Shown here: one piece after another, positions 33,170 to 45,553 of the stretch
How the letters are laid out: every line of letters begins with the position of its first letter
Position numbering within the stretch: position 1 is the stretch's first letter
From: Lutibacillus sp052034115
GTDB taxonomy: Bacteria; Actinomycetota; Actinomycetes; Actinomycetales; Dermatophilaceae
Reading direction: 5' to 3'
Length of the DNA: 64,000 nt
NCBI GenBank assembly: GCA_052034115.1
Contig: JBPOIZ010000015.1
Location: forward strand, 1-64,000
The notes under the pieces: model-generated
What the model was told of the DNA's origin: nothing
Databases searched by the model: none
The model's input: the letters and a program-made list of their open reading frames with translations, nothing else
Translations under genes and position numbers: made by a program

Positions 33170-34326
33170 GAGGTCACGCCGAGGGCGGCATACCCGGGTT
33201 TGATGACCGTGCTGATGATCTCGAGGCGCTCGTCGAAGGGCAGGAACGCCGATTTCATGGCGTTGATCGTCGACCACCGCACATCCGTAGGAGTCCAGCC
33301 CGCCTCGTCCATGAGCAGCTGGAACTCCCGGCTTGCCGACGTGCCGGACATGAGCCGGTTGTCGGTGTTGACCGTGACGCGGAACTTCAGCGCCTTGAGC
33401 AGGGTCACCGGGTGCAACGCGATGGTCTGCGCCGCGTCGGTCTGCAGGTTCGACGACGGACACATCTCCAGCGGGATCCGGGCATCGCGCACGTAGGCGG
33501 CGAGCCGGCCGAGTCGCACCGTAGCGGGGTCAACGTCGGCGAAGGTGGTCACCCCGTGGGTGCGCTCGGCGGCGTGGACCCACAGCGGTGCAGCGATTCC
33601 GTCGATGGTGATGTCGTCGATGAGCCGTACGCCGTGACCGAGCCGGTCGGCCCCGCAGAACTGGATGGCCTCCCAGATGCTCGGCAGGCCGAACGCCTCA
33701 CCCGCGTGGATCGTGAAGTGCGCGTTCTCGCGGGAGAGGAACTCGAACGAGTCGAGGAACCGGGTGGGTGGGAAGCCCTTCTCGGCCCCCGCGATGTCGA
33801 ACCCGGCCACACCGTCGTCGCGGTAGCGCACGACCAGCTCGGCGATCTCCATGCCGCGGGCCGCATGCCGCATCGCGGTCAACAGCGCACAGACCCGGAT
33901 CGGTCGTCCAGCGGCGCGGGCCGCGGCCTCACCCTCGCGGAAGCCGGCGTTGACCGCCTCCACGACCTCGGCCAGGGTCAGCCCCGCCGAGGTGTGCAGT
34001 TCGGGGGCGTAGCGGACCTCGGCGTAGACGACGCCGTCCGCGGCCAGGTCCTCGGCGCACTCCCTGGCCACCCGGGTCAGCGCCGCCGCCGTCTGCATGA
34101 CGGCAACCGTGTGGGCGAAGGTCTCTAAATACCGGACGAGCGACCCGGAATCGGCGGCGTCCCGGAACCACACCCCGAGGGCGTCGGCGTCCTGCTCGGG
34201 CAAAGCGGTGTAGCCCGCCTCGTCGGCGAGATCGACGATCGTCTGCGGACGCAGGCCACCGTCGAGGTGGTCGTGCAGCAGCACCTTGGGCGCCCGGCGG
34301 ACGAAGTCGGCTTCGGTGGTCGTCAT
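33166..34326 (-). CDS. add: Adenosine deaminase
   Basis: 386 aa. Deaminates adenosine and deoxyadenosine to inosine and deoxyinosine. Metal and catalytic residues: HDHLDGG (two zinc His), VVYAEVRYAPELHT, FTIHAGEAFG (zinc His with the catalytic Glu), RLGHGVRL and VTVNTDNRLMSGTS (zinc and catalytic Asp). Length is normal for the bacterial enzyme. The ATG overlaps the stop of the upstream amidohydrolase by four bases. The product inosine is the substrate of the purine nucleoside phosphorylase encoded 3 kb away. Confidence 0.95.
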   Translation of the reverse strand: MTTTEADFVRRAPKVLLHDHLDGGLRPQTIVDLADEAGYTALPEQDADALGVWFRDAADSGSLVRYLETFAHTVAVMQTAAALTRVARECAEDLAADGVVYAEVRYAPELHTSAGLTLAEVVEAVNAGFREGEAAARAAGRPIRVCALLTAMRHAARGMEIAELVVRYRDDGVAGFDIAGAEKGFPPTRFLDSFEFLSRENAHFTIHAGEAFGLPSIWEAIQFCGADRLGHGVRLIDDITIDGIAAPLWVHAAERTHGVTTFADVDPATVRLGRLAAYVRDARIPLEMCPSSNLQTDAAQTIALHPVTLLKALKFRVTVNTDNRLMSGTSASREFQLLMDEAGWTPTDVRWSTINAMKSAFLPFDERLEIISTVIKPGYAALGVTS

Positions 34327-35555
34327 ACGTGCTGCCTCTCCCGGCGTCTGGTGTGCGTTCGTTCGGTGTCGAGCTGTCCCACGCTGGCCAGGGCGGCCCC
34401 CACGAGCACCCGTGCGGCGATACCGACCGCGCCCTCGTCGACGGCCAGATCGCCCTGGTGCAGGTCGTAGGTGGGGCCGCCAGGAGTGCGCGTCCCCAGC
34501 CGCGCCATGGCGCCCGGGGTGCGGCTGAGCAGCCAGGCGAAGTCCTCGCCGCCCAGCGACTGACGGGTCCGCACGGGCAGCGCCTTGGCGGCACTCACCG
34601 CCTGGCGGAGCGCCTCGACGGACGCCGCGTGGTTGACCACCGGAGGCACCCCGGCGGTGTAGCTGATGTCGGCGGTGACGCCATACGGCGAGATGACCTC
34701 GGCCACGAGCTCTTCGACGAGCGGACCGGCACTCTCCCAGGCATCCGCGTCGAGGATGCGCAACGTCCCGCTGACGCTGCCCGAGGACGGGATGACGTTG
34801 GCGGCATGCCCGGCGCTGATCGTCCCCCAGACCAGGGCAGCCCCGGCCCGCGGGTCGAGCCGCCGGGACAGCGCCGCCGGGACATCGGTGACCACCTTGG
34901 CCAAGGCGTACGTGAGGTCCTGCGTCAGGTGCGGGCGCGAGGTGTGGCCGCCAGCGCCGTGCAGCGTCACCGTCACCCCGTCGGCCGCGGCGGTGATCGG
35001 GCCGACGAGCAGCCCCACCTCCCCGACGTCGAGAGTCGGGTCGCAGTGCAGCGCGTACGCGCGGTCGACGTTGTCCATCCAGCCGAGGTCGAGGATCTCC
35101 ATGGCGCCCCCGGGGATGGCCTCCTCGGCGTGCTGGAACACCAGTCGGATGCCCAGCCCCAGCCGCTCCAGGTCCTCGCGGTGGGCCGCGAACGCCATAC
35201 CGGCCCCCACGAGTGCGGAGGTGTGGACGTCGTGCCCGCACGCGTGGCACGCTCCGGGCACCGTCGAGGCATAGTCCAGACCGGTGCGCTCAGCGATCGG
35301 TAGGGCGTCGATGTCGCCGCGCAGGGCGATGCGGTGGCGCGGTTCGTGCGGCCCGATGTCCACGATGACGCCAGTGCCGCCGGGCAGCCGGTGGATGTGG
35401 CCGTCGAGCGCGCCGAGGGTGGCGATGACCAGGGCAGTGGTGCGCCGCTCCTCGCGGGACAGCTCCGGGTGGGCGTGGATGTCACGCCGCAGGTCGATGA
35501 GATCGGCTTCACGGTCGGCGATGACTGCGTGAAGTCCGGCGAGCAGGTGATCCAT
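34323..35555 (-). CDS. M20-family amidohydrolase
   Basis: 410 aa. M20D peptidase/amidohydrolase fold with metal ligands in RRDIHAHPELS, LRGDIDALPI, CHACGHDVHTS, FQHAEEAIPGGA and HCDP. A dimerisation domain starts about residue 185 with GAGGHTSRPHLTQD. The family hydrolyses N-acyl or aminobenzoyl amides (IAA-amino acid type, hippurate); the physiological substrate is unknown. The C-terminal TGGPTYDLHQGDLAVDEGAV is usual. Start MDHLLAGLHAV; divergent from psuG. Coupled to add through ATGA. Confidence 0.85.
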   Translation of the reverse strand: MDHLLAGLHAVIADREADLIDLRRDIHAHPELSREERRTTALVIATLGALDGHIHRLPGGTGVIVDIGPHEPRHRIALRGDIDALPIAERTGLDYASTVPGACHACGHDVHTSALVGAGMAFAAHREDLERLGLGIRLVFQHAEEAIPGGAMEILDLGWMDNVDRAYALHCDPTLDVGEVGLLVGPITAAADGVTVTLHGAGGHTSRPHLTQDLTYALAKVVTDVPAALSRRLDPRAGAALVWGTISAGHAANVIPSSGSVSGTLRILDADAWESAGPLVEELVAEVISPYGVTADISYTAGVPPVVNHAASVEALRQAVSAAKALPVRTRQSLGGEDFAWLLSRTPGAMARLGTRTPGGPTYDLHQGDLAVDEGAVGIAARVLVGAALASVGQLDTERTHTRRRERQHV

Positions 35556-35598
35556 GGTGGCCCTCAGCGTATCTCCCGACGCGGCCCGCCGAGCCCAG

Positions 35599-35604
35599 TA
35601 CTCT
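35599..35604 (+). promoter_or_regulatory. Candidate -10 box for leaderless psuG-psuK transcript
   Basis: TACTCT ends six bases before the GTG of the pseudouridine-5'-phosphate glycosidase gene; GCAGCC between them contains no ribosome binding site. A leaderless transcript beginning at the GTG is likely. Confidence 0.5.
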
Positions 35605-35610
35605 GCAGCC

Positions 35611-36546
35611 GTGCCGCCCATACCTGACACCACCTGGTCCATCTCCCCCGAGGTCGCCGAGGCGGTGGCCTTCGGGGAGCCCGTCGTCGCGCTGGAGAGC
35701 ACGATCCTGGCCCACGGACTGCCCCGCGGCGACAACCGACGGATCGCCGACGAGATCGAGGCCGCCGTGCGCGCATCGGGTGCGGTCCCGGCCACCGTGG
35801 CCGTCCTCGACGGTCGGGTCCACGTGGGCTTGTCACCGCTCGCGCTGGACCGGCTCTGCAGCGATGACGACGTCCTCAAGCTCTCGGTCCGCGACGTGGG
35901 GCCGGCTCTTGCGCTGGGTCGGCTCGGGGCCACCACGGTGGCCTCGACGGCCGCGCTGGCGCACGCGGCCGGCATTGGAGTCTTCGCCACCGGCGGCCTC
36001 GGCGGGGTCCACCGGGGCTGGTCGCACACCCTCGACATCTCGGCCGACCTCGGCGTCCTGGCCCGCACGCCGGTCGTCACCGTCTGCGCCGGGGTCAAGT
36101 CGATCCTCGACGTCCCGGCGACCCTGGAGTATCTCGAGACCCTGTCCGTGCCGGTGCTCGGCTACCGCACCGACGCGTTCCCCGGCTTCTATCTCACCGA
36201 CAGCGGGTATGCCGTGCCGTGGCGCGTCGACTCCGCGGACCAGGTCGCCGCCGTGGTCGAAGCGCGCCGGGCCCTGGGCACCGACCCGGCCGGGATCGTC
36301 CTGGCCAATCCGCTGCCGCCCGACCGACAGGTCGACCCCGTGCTGCACGACCGGCTCGTTGCCGAAGGACTGGCCCTGCTCGACCGCGAGGGGGTCCACG
36401 GCAAGGACGTCACCCCCCGCTTGCTGGAGTTCTTCCACGCCCACTCCGGGGGTGAGTCGCTGCGGGCCAACGTCGAGCTGGTCCTGTCCAATGCCCGGCT
36501 GGCCGGCGAGATCGCCGTCGCCGTCTCGTCGCGACGCGGCGCGTGA
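35611..36546 (+). CDS. psuG: Pseudouridine-5'-phosphate glycosidase
   Basis: 311 aa. Splits pseudouridine-5'-phosphate into uracil and ribose-5-phosphate, the step that breaks the C-C glycosidic bond. Family signatures: VALESTILAHGLPRGDN, the metal-site TVASTAALAHAAGIGVFATGGLGGVHRG, ADLGVLARTPVVTVCAGVKSILD, and LPVLGYRTDAFPGFYL with the PWRVDS loop. GTG start directly after a -10 box. Overlaps the kinase gene by four bases (GTGA), giving a translationally coupled two-gene operon. Confidence 0.94.
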   Translation: MPPIPDTTWSISPEVAEAVAFGEPVVALESTILAHGLPRGDNRRIADEIEAAVRASGAVPATVAVLDGRVHVGLSPLALDRLCSDDDVLKLSVRDVGPALALGRLGATTVASTAALAHAAGIGVFATGGLGGVHRGWSHTLDISADLGVLARTPVVTVCAGVKSILDVPATLEYLETLSVPVLGYRTDAFPGFYLTDSGYAVPWRVDSADQVAAVVEARRALGTDPAGIVLANPLPPDRQVDPVLHDRLVAEGLALLDREGVHGKDVTPRLLEFFHAHSGGESLRANVELVLSNARLAGEIAVAVSSRRGA

Positions 36547-37439
36547 GGCCCGACGGCGGGCGGCCCCTCGTCGTCGTCGGCGACGTGGGCCTGGATGTCG
36601 TTGCCGTCCCGCGCACCGAGATCGCCTGGCGCACCGACACTCCCTCGGCGGTCAGCGTGCTGTCGGGAGGCGCGGGAGGGAACACCGCCGCCTGGGCGGC
36701 GGCCTACGGCGCCGACGTCTCGGTCCTGGCGCGCGTCGGCCACGACACGGCCGGGGTGGCGTTGCGCTCGGAGCTGGAACGGGCCGGCATCCGCGCGGTG
36801 CTCGCGGTCGACGAGGACCTACCGACGTGCTGCGTGGTCTGCGTCATCGAGCCCGGTGGGGAGCGCACCATGCTGCCCGATCGCGGGGCGAACCGGTCCT
36901 TCTGCCCCGAGGACGTCCGCCTCGACGAGGCGGTGCCGGGCTGGCGGTCCCGCGGGGCGCAACCCCACCTGCACCTGTCCGCCTACGTGCTCTTCGACGA
37001 GGGCTCGCGTGCGGGCGGCCTGACGGCGCTGGCCGAGGCGCGCCGGCGCGGCTGGACCACATCGGTGGATCCGCAGGCCGCCTCGCTCATCGGCCGGGTC
37101 GGCGCGGCCACCTTCCTGGGCTGGCTCGAGGGCGTGGACCTCGTCCTGCCCAACGAGAGCGAGGTCGAGGCGGTCGGCGGGCTGGACGTGCTGCGCTCAC
37201 GGGGCCATGAGGTCGCGGCGACGTATGGCGCCCGGACGGCGCGCTGGCTGGGCCCCGATGTCGACCTCAGCGAACCCGTCCTCCCGGTCGAGTGCGCGGA
37301 CAGCACCGGCGCGGGCGACGCCTTCGACGGCGGGCTACTGGCCCGGTGGCTCCTCGACGGCGACCGCGCGGCGGCCCTGCAGGCCGGAGTCGCAGCCGGG
37401 TCGGCGGCCGCCGCCAAGGTGGGCGCCCGGCCCGCCTGA
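36543..37439 (+). CDS. psuK: PfkB-family carbohydrate kinase, probable pseudouridine kinase
   Basis: 298 aa. PfkB fold: substrate-binding GGAGGNTAAWAAAYGADVSVLARVGHD and C-terminal catalytic motif DSTGAGDAFDGGLLARWL with the base Asp. The anion-hole region and ATP-binding segments are present. Coupling to psuG makes pseudouridine the natural substrate: PsuK would phosphorylate it, PsuG would cleave the product. Substrate assignment rests on context. The 3' end converges on the mutase gene 31 bases away. Confidence 0.85.
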   Translation: MRPDGGRPLVVVGDVGLDVVAVPRTEIAWRTDTPSAVSVLSGGAGGNTAAWAAAYGADVSVLARVGHDTAGVALRSELERAGIRAVLAVDEDLPTCCVVCVIEPGGERTMLPDRGANRSFCPEDVRLDEAVPGWRSRGAQPHLHLSAYVLFDEGSRAGGLTALAEARRRGWTTSVDPQAASLIGRVGAATFLGWLEGVDLVLPNESEVEAVGGLDVLRSRGHEVAATYGARTARWLGPDVDLSEPVLPVECADSTGAGDAFDGGLLARWLLDGDRAAALQAGVAAGSAAAAKVGARPA

Positions 37440-37470
37440 CCGGCTGACCCGACCTCGCCGCCAGCGCGAA

Positions 37471-39063
<1,593 letters not shown>

Positions 39064-39153
39064 GGTGCGAGCCTAGCGGCGCGTCCCTCACCTCGACATG
39101 GGACGGTTGTCACCCACATCCCGCCCGATCACCGCGGTGGCAGACTGGCCGGT

Positions 39154-40041
39154 ATGACGGCCCCCATCGAGATCAGCGGCCTGCGCAAGACCTTCGGCAC
39201 GACCGTCGCGCTCGACGGCCTGGACCTGACCGTCGACAGCGGCGAGGTCCACGGCTTCCTCGGCCCCAACGGGGCCGGCAAATCGACGACGATCCGGGTC
39301 CTTCTCGGCCTGCTCCGCGCCGACTCCGGCACGGTCCGCCTGCTCGGCGGCGACCCCTGGGCCGACGTCGAGACCCTCCACCGGCGCCTCGCCTACGTGC
39401 CCGGCGACGTCACGCTGTGGCCGAACCTCACCGGTGGCGAGGTCATCGATCTGCTCGGTCGGCTGCGCGGCGGCCTCGACCCGGCCCGCCGGACCGACCT
39501 GCTGGAACGCTTCGAGCTGGACCCGACCAAGAAGGGCCGGGCCTACTCCAAGGGCAACCGCCAAAAGGTCGCCCTCGTCGCCGCGCTCGCCTCCGATGTG
39601 GAGTTGCTCCTCCTCGACGAGCCGACGGCCGGCCTAGACCCGCTCATGGAGCGGGTCTTCCGCGACTGCATCGGCGAGGTCCGCACCGAGGGGCGCACCG
39701 TGCTGTTGTCGAGCCACATCCTCAGCGAGGTCGAGGCCCTGTGCGATCGGGTGAGCATCATCCGGTCCGGCCGCACCGTCGAATCGGGGTCCCTGGCCGA
39801 CCTTCGCCACCTCACCCGCACCCGGATCGTCGCCCACGTCCAACGCGCCCCGCAGACGACCATGCTGACCGCCATACCGGGCGTGCACGATGTCACCGTC
39901 GACGGCGACACGGTGACCGCATCGGTGGACTCCGAACACATCGGCGCGGCGCTCGCGGCGCTCGGCGGCTACGGCATCCTCGCTCTGACCAGCCAGCCGC
40001 CGACCTTGGAGGAGTTGTTCCTCCGGAGCTACGACTCATGA
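39154..40041 (+). CDS. ABC transporter ATP-binding protein
   Basis: 295 aa. ABC ATPase: Walker A GPNGAGKST, Q-loop AYVPGDVTLWPN, signature in YSKGNRQKVALVAALASD, Walker B LLLLDEPTAGLDPL and switch His in SSHILSEVEALC. The C-terminal 80 residues form the extra domain of CcmA/DrrA-type exporters. It energises the permease encoded next, with which it overlaps by four bases. Start ATG follows CAGACT-7 bases, possibly another leaderless start. Confidence 0.9.
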   Translation: MTAPIEISGLRKTFGTTVALDGLDLTVDSGEVHGFLGPNGAGKSTTIRVLLGLLRADSGTVRLLGGDPWADVETLHRRLAYVPGDVTLWPNLTGGEVIDLLGRLRGGLDPARRTDLLERFELDPTKKGRAYSKGNRQKVALVAALASDVELLLLDEPTAGLDPLMERVFRDCIGEVRTEGRTVLLSSHILSEVEALCDRVSIIRSGRTVESGSLADLRHLTRTRIVAHVQRAPQTTMLTAIPGVHDVTVDGDTVTASVDSEHIGAALAALGGYGILALTSQPPTLEELFLRSYDS

Positions 40042-41636
40042 GCGCCCTCGCCGGCACCGGCACCCTGCTGCGACTGGCCTGGCGCCGGGACCGGGTCGTG
40101 CTGCCCCTCGGTGTGCTCGCCGTCACCGGTATGGCGGTGGCGAGCGCGCAGGCGACGCTGGCGCTCTATCCGACGACCGCTTCGATGGGGCCGGCGGTGG
40201 TCGAAGTGCTCACCAACCCGGCGGCCCTGGCCCTCTATGGCCCGGTCGCCGACGACACCAACCCCGAGGCCTTCGCGGTCTTCAAGATGACGCTCCTGGG
40301 CGCGGTGTTCCTGGCCATCCTCGGCTACGCCCTGGTGCGCCGGCATACCCGCAGCGAGGAAGAGCTCGGCCGTCTGGAGCTGCTCGGCGCCGGCGTCGTC
40401 GGCCGCCAGGCCTCGCTGGCCGCCGGTGTGGTCACCGGCACCGCCGCGGTCGTCGCCTCGTGCGTCCTGCTGGCGCTGGGCTACGCCGGGATCGGTATGT
40501 CGGCCGCCGGTGCGATCGCCGCCGCCGCCGGGTGGCTCGCCACCGGTCTGGCCTTCGTGGGCATCACCGCCGTGGCCGCCCAGTTGACCAGCACCGCCCG
40601 CGGGTGCGCCGGCATCGCCATGGGCGCCCTCGGCGTGGCCTACCTCCTGCGTGCAGTCGCCGACACCACCCCCACGGCCCCCGCGTGGCTGCCGTGGCTG
40701 TCCCCGCTGGGCTGGTCGCAGAAGGCCCAGGCATTCGGCGCCAACCACACCTGGGTCGGGCTCCTCGGGGTGCTCACGCTGGCGGTGTGCCTCGTCCTGG
40801 CCGCCGCCCTGCTCGACCGCCGCGACCTCGGGGGCGGGCTGGTCCCGACCCGGCCGGGCGCCGCCCACGCGTCCGCGCGCCTCGGCACCCCGATCGGCTT
40901 GACCTGGCGACTCGCGCGCGGCGGGGCCATCGGCTGGTTGGTCGGGTTCGCCGTCATGGGCACGGTCGTCGGGGTGCTGGCCAAGAGCGCCGTCGACATG
41001 CTCAAGGACCCGGCCATCGCGGACCTGCTCCGCACGATGGGCGGGGGCGAGGGACTCCTGCTCGATCTCTATGTCTCGACCGAGCTGGGGTTCGCAGCGG
41101 TGGTGGCAGCGGCCTTCGGGATCGTCACCGTGCTGCGCGCCAGAAGTGAAGAGTCGCAGGGCCGCGCCGAGGCGGTGCTCGCCACGGCGACCAGCCGCGG
41201 ACGCTGGTGGGGCAGCCACCTGGTCATCGCCCTGGCGGGGGCGGCGGTGCTGCTCCTCGTCCTCGGTCTGGTCATCGGCGCCGTCGATGCGGCCAACGGC
41301 GGGTCCATCGGGGTCGGTGCCGCTCTAGCCGGCGCGGCCGCCCGGGTGCCGGCCGCGTGGGTGACCATCGGGGTCGCGGCCCTGGCCGTCGGGGTCGCAC
41401 CGCGGATCGCCGCGGGCCTGGCCTGGACCGCGTTCGCCGTCTTCTTCGCCCTGGGCGAGTTCGGCGCGTTGCTGAAACTGCCCGGCTGGCTCATCGACCT
41501 GTCCCCGTTCACGCACGCGCCGCGGGTGCCGGTCGAGGCGTTCCGGGCGACGCCCGTCGCCGCGCTGACCCTGCTCGCCGCCGTCCTCGTCGTGGCCGCA
41601 CTGTCGACCTTCCGCCGCCGCGACCTGACCACCTAG
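40038..41636 (+). CDS. ABC transporter permease (drug/antibiotic exporter type)
   Basis: 532 aa, about 12 hydrophobic helices in two halves. The first half holds AVFKMTLLGAVFLAILGYALVRRHTRSEEELGRLELLGAG, a hallmark of polyketide-antibiotic-exporter-like permeases; an equivalent repeat is RSEESQGRAEAVLATATSRGRWW near residue 370. It likely exports a hydrophobic compound. The ATG overlaps the ATPase stop (ATGA). No resistance or biosynthesis gene is close, so the substrate is open. Converges on manC. Confidence 0.85.
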   Translation: MSALAGTGTLLRLAWRRDRVVLPLGVLAVTGMAVASAQATLALYPTTASMGPAVVEVLTNPAALALYGPVADDTNPEAFAVFKMTLLGAVFLAILGYALVRRHTRSEEELGRLELLGAGVVGRQASLAAGVVTGTAAVVASCVLLALGYAGIGMSAAGAIAAAAGWLATGLAFVGITAVAAQLTSTARGCAGIAMGALGVAYLLRAVADTTPTAPAWLPWLSPLGWSQKAQAFGANHTWVGLLGVLTLAVCLVLAAALLDRRDLGGGLVPTRPGAAHASARLGTPIGLTWRLARGGAIGWLVGFAVMGTVVGVLAKSAVDMLKDPAIADLLRTMGGGEGLLLDLYVSTELGFAAVVAAAFGIVTVLRARSEESQGRAEAVLATATSRGRWWGSHLVIALAGAAVLLLVLGLVIGAVDAANGGSIGVGAALAGAAARVPAAWVTIGVAALAVGVAPRIAAGLAWTAFAVFFALGEFGALLKLPGWLIDLSPFTHAPRVPVEAFRATPVAALTLLAAVLVVAALSTFRRRDLTT

Positions 41637-41661
41637 AAGGCGCGGGTCGGCTCAGGTCCGG

Positions 41662-42747
41662 TCAGGTCAGGTCAGCACGCCCTCGACGGGCCAGCTCGTC
41701 GACGACCGCTTTGACCTGCTGCGCCCGGTCCGCCGATGCGACGAGCACTGCGTCGGGCGTGTCGACGACCACGATGTCGGTGACGCCCACCAGGGCCACG
41801 AGCCGGCCACCCCGGGCAGCCACCAGCCCGCGTGCCCCGTCCAGCGTCAGGACCTGGTCGGCCTCGCCGAGCACCGTCATACCGGCGTCGTCGTGCGGCA
41901 GGAGGGCACCGAGCGAGGCGAAATCCCCCACGTCGTCCCAGGGGAAGCCGGCCGGCACGACCGCCACCTGCCCGTCCGCCGCGCCCGGCTCGGCAACCGC
42001 GTGGTCGATGGCGATCTTGGTCAGCGAGGGCCAGAGCTCGGCCAGCCGATCCGGGTCGGCGGCGATGTCGCGCACCCCTGCGGTCAGGTCGGGATGGTAT
42101 GCCGCGAGCGTGTCGAGCAGCACGCTGGCTCCGGCGACGAACATGCCGGCGTTCCACAAATAGCCGCCGGAGTCGACGTACCGGGCGGCGACCGCCGCGT
42201 CCGGCTTCTCGACGAACTCGGCCACGGCGCGGGCCGTGCCGAACCCCGGCAGCGGCGAACCAGCGCGAATGTAGCCGAAGCCGGTCGCCGGATGCGTCGG
42301 GGTGATGCCCAGCGTGACGATCAGTCCGGTGCGGGCGACCTCGACCGCCTCGCGAACGCAAGCGTGGAAGGCGGCGGCGTCGGCGATGACGTGGTCGGCG
42401 GCGAACGAGCCGATGACCGCCTCCGGATCCCATCGTTCGATGAACGCCGCCGCCAACGCGATCGCCGGCATCGAGTCGCGGGGGGACGGTTCGGCGATCA
42501 GCTGGCGAGCCGGAAGGTCATCGAGTTGCCCTGCCACGGCGGCCGCGTGCGCGACCCCGGTGACGACGACGACTCGCTCCGCAGCCAGCGGCACGAGTCG
42601 ATCCCAGGTCTGTTGCAGCAGCGTGCGCCCGGAGCCGGTCAGGTCGTGCAGGAACTTCGGCGAGGTGCGCCGCGACAGCGGCCACAACCGGGTGCCGGCA
42701 CCGCCGGCGGGGACGACGGCCCAGAAGCCGGCCACGGACTCAGTCAC
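41662..42747 (-). CDS. manC: Mannose-1-phosphate guanylyltransferase
   Basis: 361 aa. Makes GDP-mannose from GTP and mannose-1-phosphate for mannosylated glycans and lipids. Nucleotidyltransferase signature AVVPAGGAGTRLWPLSRRTSPKFL at the N terminus, EPSPRDSMPAIALAAAF, GSFAADHVIAD, GITPTHPATGFGYIR, FVEKPD and NAGMFV, all typical; no C-terminal isomerase domain, so the single-function form. GTG start. 3' end faces the ABC permease with a 25-base gap; the 5' end is divergent from sdhC. Confidence 0.93.
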   Translation of the reverse strand: MTESVAGFWAVVPAGGAGTRLWPLSRRTSPKFLHDLTGSGRTLLQQTWDRLVPLAAERVVVVTGVAHAAAVAGQLDDLPARQLIAEPSPRDSMPAIALAAAFIERWDPEAVIGSFAADHVIADAAAFHACVREAVEVARTGLIVTLGITPTHPATGFGYIRAGSPLPGFGTARAVAEFVEKPDAAVAARYVDSGGYLWNAGMFVAGASVLLDTLAAYHPDLTAGVRDIAADPDRLAELWPSLTKIAIDHAVAEPGAADGQVAVVPAGFPWDDVGDFASLGALLPHDDAGMTVLGEADQVLTLDGARGLVAARGGRLVALVGVTDIVVVDTPDAVLVASADRAQQVKAVVDELARRGRADLT

Positions 42748-42835
42748 ATCGGGAGACTAACCGAGCCGCGACGGTTGAGGGCCAGGTCACAAGCCGCTGG
42801 GCCGATGCGCCTGCTGCCACCGCAAGGGCCCGCGC

Positions 42836-42841
42836 TAGGGT
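42836..42841 (+). promoter_or_regulatory. Candidate -10 box for leaderless sdhC transcript
   Basis: TAGGGT ends seven bases before the GTG chosen for sdhC (42849). No ribosome binding site fits between, so transcription probably starts at or next to the GTG of the sdhCAB operon. A GTG overlapping the box (42840) is less likely. Confidence 0.5.
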
Positions 42842-42848
42842 GAAGCCC

Positions 42849-43550
42849 GTGGCGACAACGACCGTGACCCCAGCACGCCCGAGCGCCCGACGCACCATGA
42901 TCGCGATGAAGATCGTGATGGCGTTGTCCGGCCTGCTCTTCGTCTTCTACGTGCTCATGCACATGTACGGCAACCTCAAGGTCTTCGCGGGCCAGGACGC
43001 GTTCGACGAGTACGCGCACCACCTGCGGACCATCGGCGAGCCGATCCTGCCCTACACCGGGTTCCTCTGGCTGTTCCGGATCCTGCTCATCGTGGCGCTG
43101 TTCGCCCACGCGGGGTCCGCCTACTACCTGTGGAGCCGCGCGCGTGGGGCCCGCACGACCCGCTATCAGGTGTCCAAGGCGATCCAGGCGTCGCTGTCCT
43201 CGAAGATGATGCGCTGGGGCGGCACGTTCCTGCTCCTGTGGCTCGTCTTCCACCTGCTGCAGTACACGACGAACACCATCCGGGTGAACGGCGCCTACGA
43301 CAGCCCGTATCTGCGGGTGGTCGCCGGGTTCTCGGTCTGGTGGGTCGTCGTCCTCTACCTGCTGGCCCTGTTCGCGCTCGGTATGCACCTGCACCACGGC
43401 GTGTGGAGTGCTTCGCAGACACTCGGGCTCACCGGCACCCCGAAGGCCCGCCGCCACGCCAAGCTCACCGGCTTGGCCATCGCGGTGATCGTCGCGGTGG
43501 GCTTTGCGCTACCGCCGCTGGCCATCCTCTTCGGGATCGTCAAGAAGTAA
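42849..43550 (+). CDS. sdhC: Succinate dehydrogenase cytochrome b subunit
   Basis: 233 aa, five hydrophobic helices, the b558-type single membrane subunit carrying two hemes in diheme succinate:quinone reductases. Conserved heme His candidates occur in VLMHMYGNLK, EYAHHLRTIGE, LFAHAGSAYYLW, LVFHLLQYT and GMHLHHGVWSASQTLG. It anchors SdhA/SdhB in the membrane and reduces quinone. GTG start right after a -10 box. sdhA follows 10 bases after its stop with GGGACCGG as weak ribosome binding site. Confidence 0.92.
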   Translation: MATTTVTPARPSARRTMIAMKIVMALSGLLFVFYVLMHMYGNLKVFAGQDAFDEYAHHLRTIGEPILPYTGFLWLFRILLIVALFAHAGSAYYLWSRARGARTTRYQVSKAIQASLSSKMMRWGGTFLLLWLVFHLLQYTTNTIRVNGAYDSPYLRVVAGFSVWWVVVLYLLALFALGMHLHHGVWSASQTLGLTGTPKARRHAKLTGLAIAVIVAVGFALPPLAILFGIVKK

Positions 43551-43560
43551 GGGACCGGAC

Positions 43561-45546
<1,986 letters not shown>

Positions 45547-45553
45547 GCACCCG

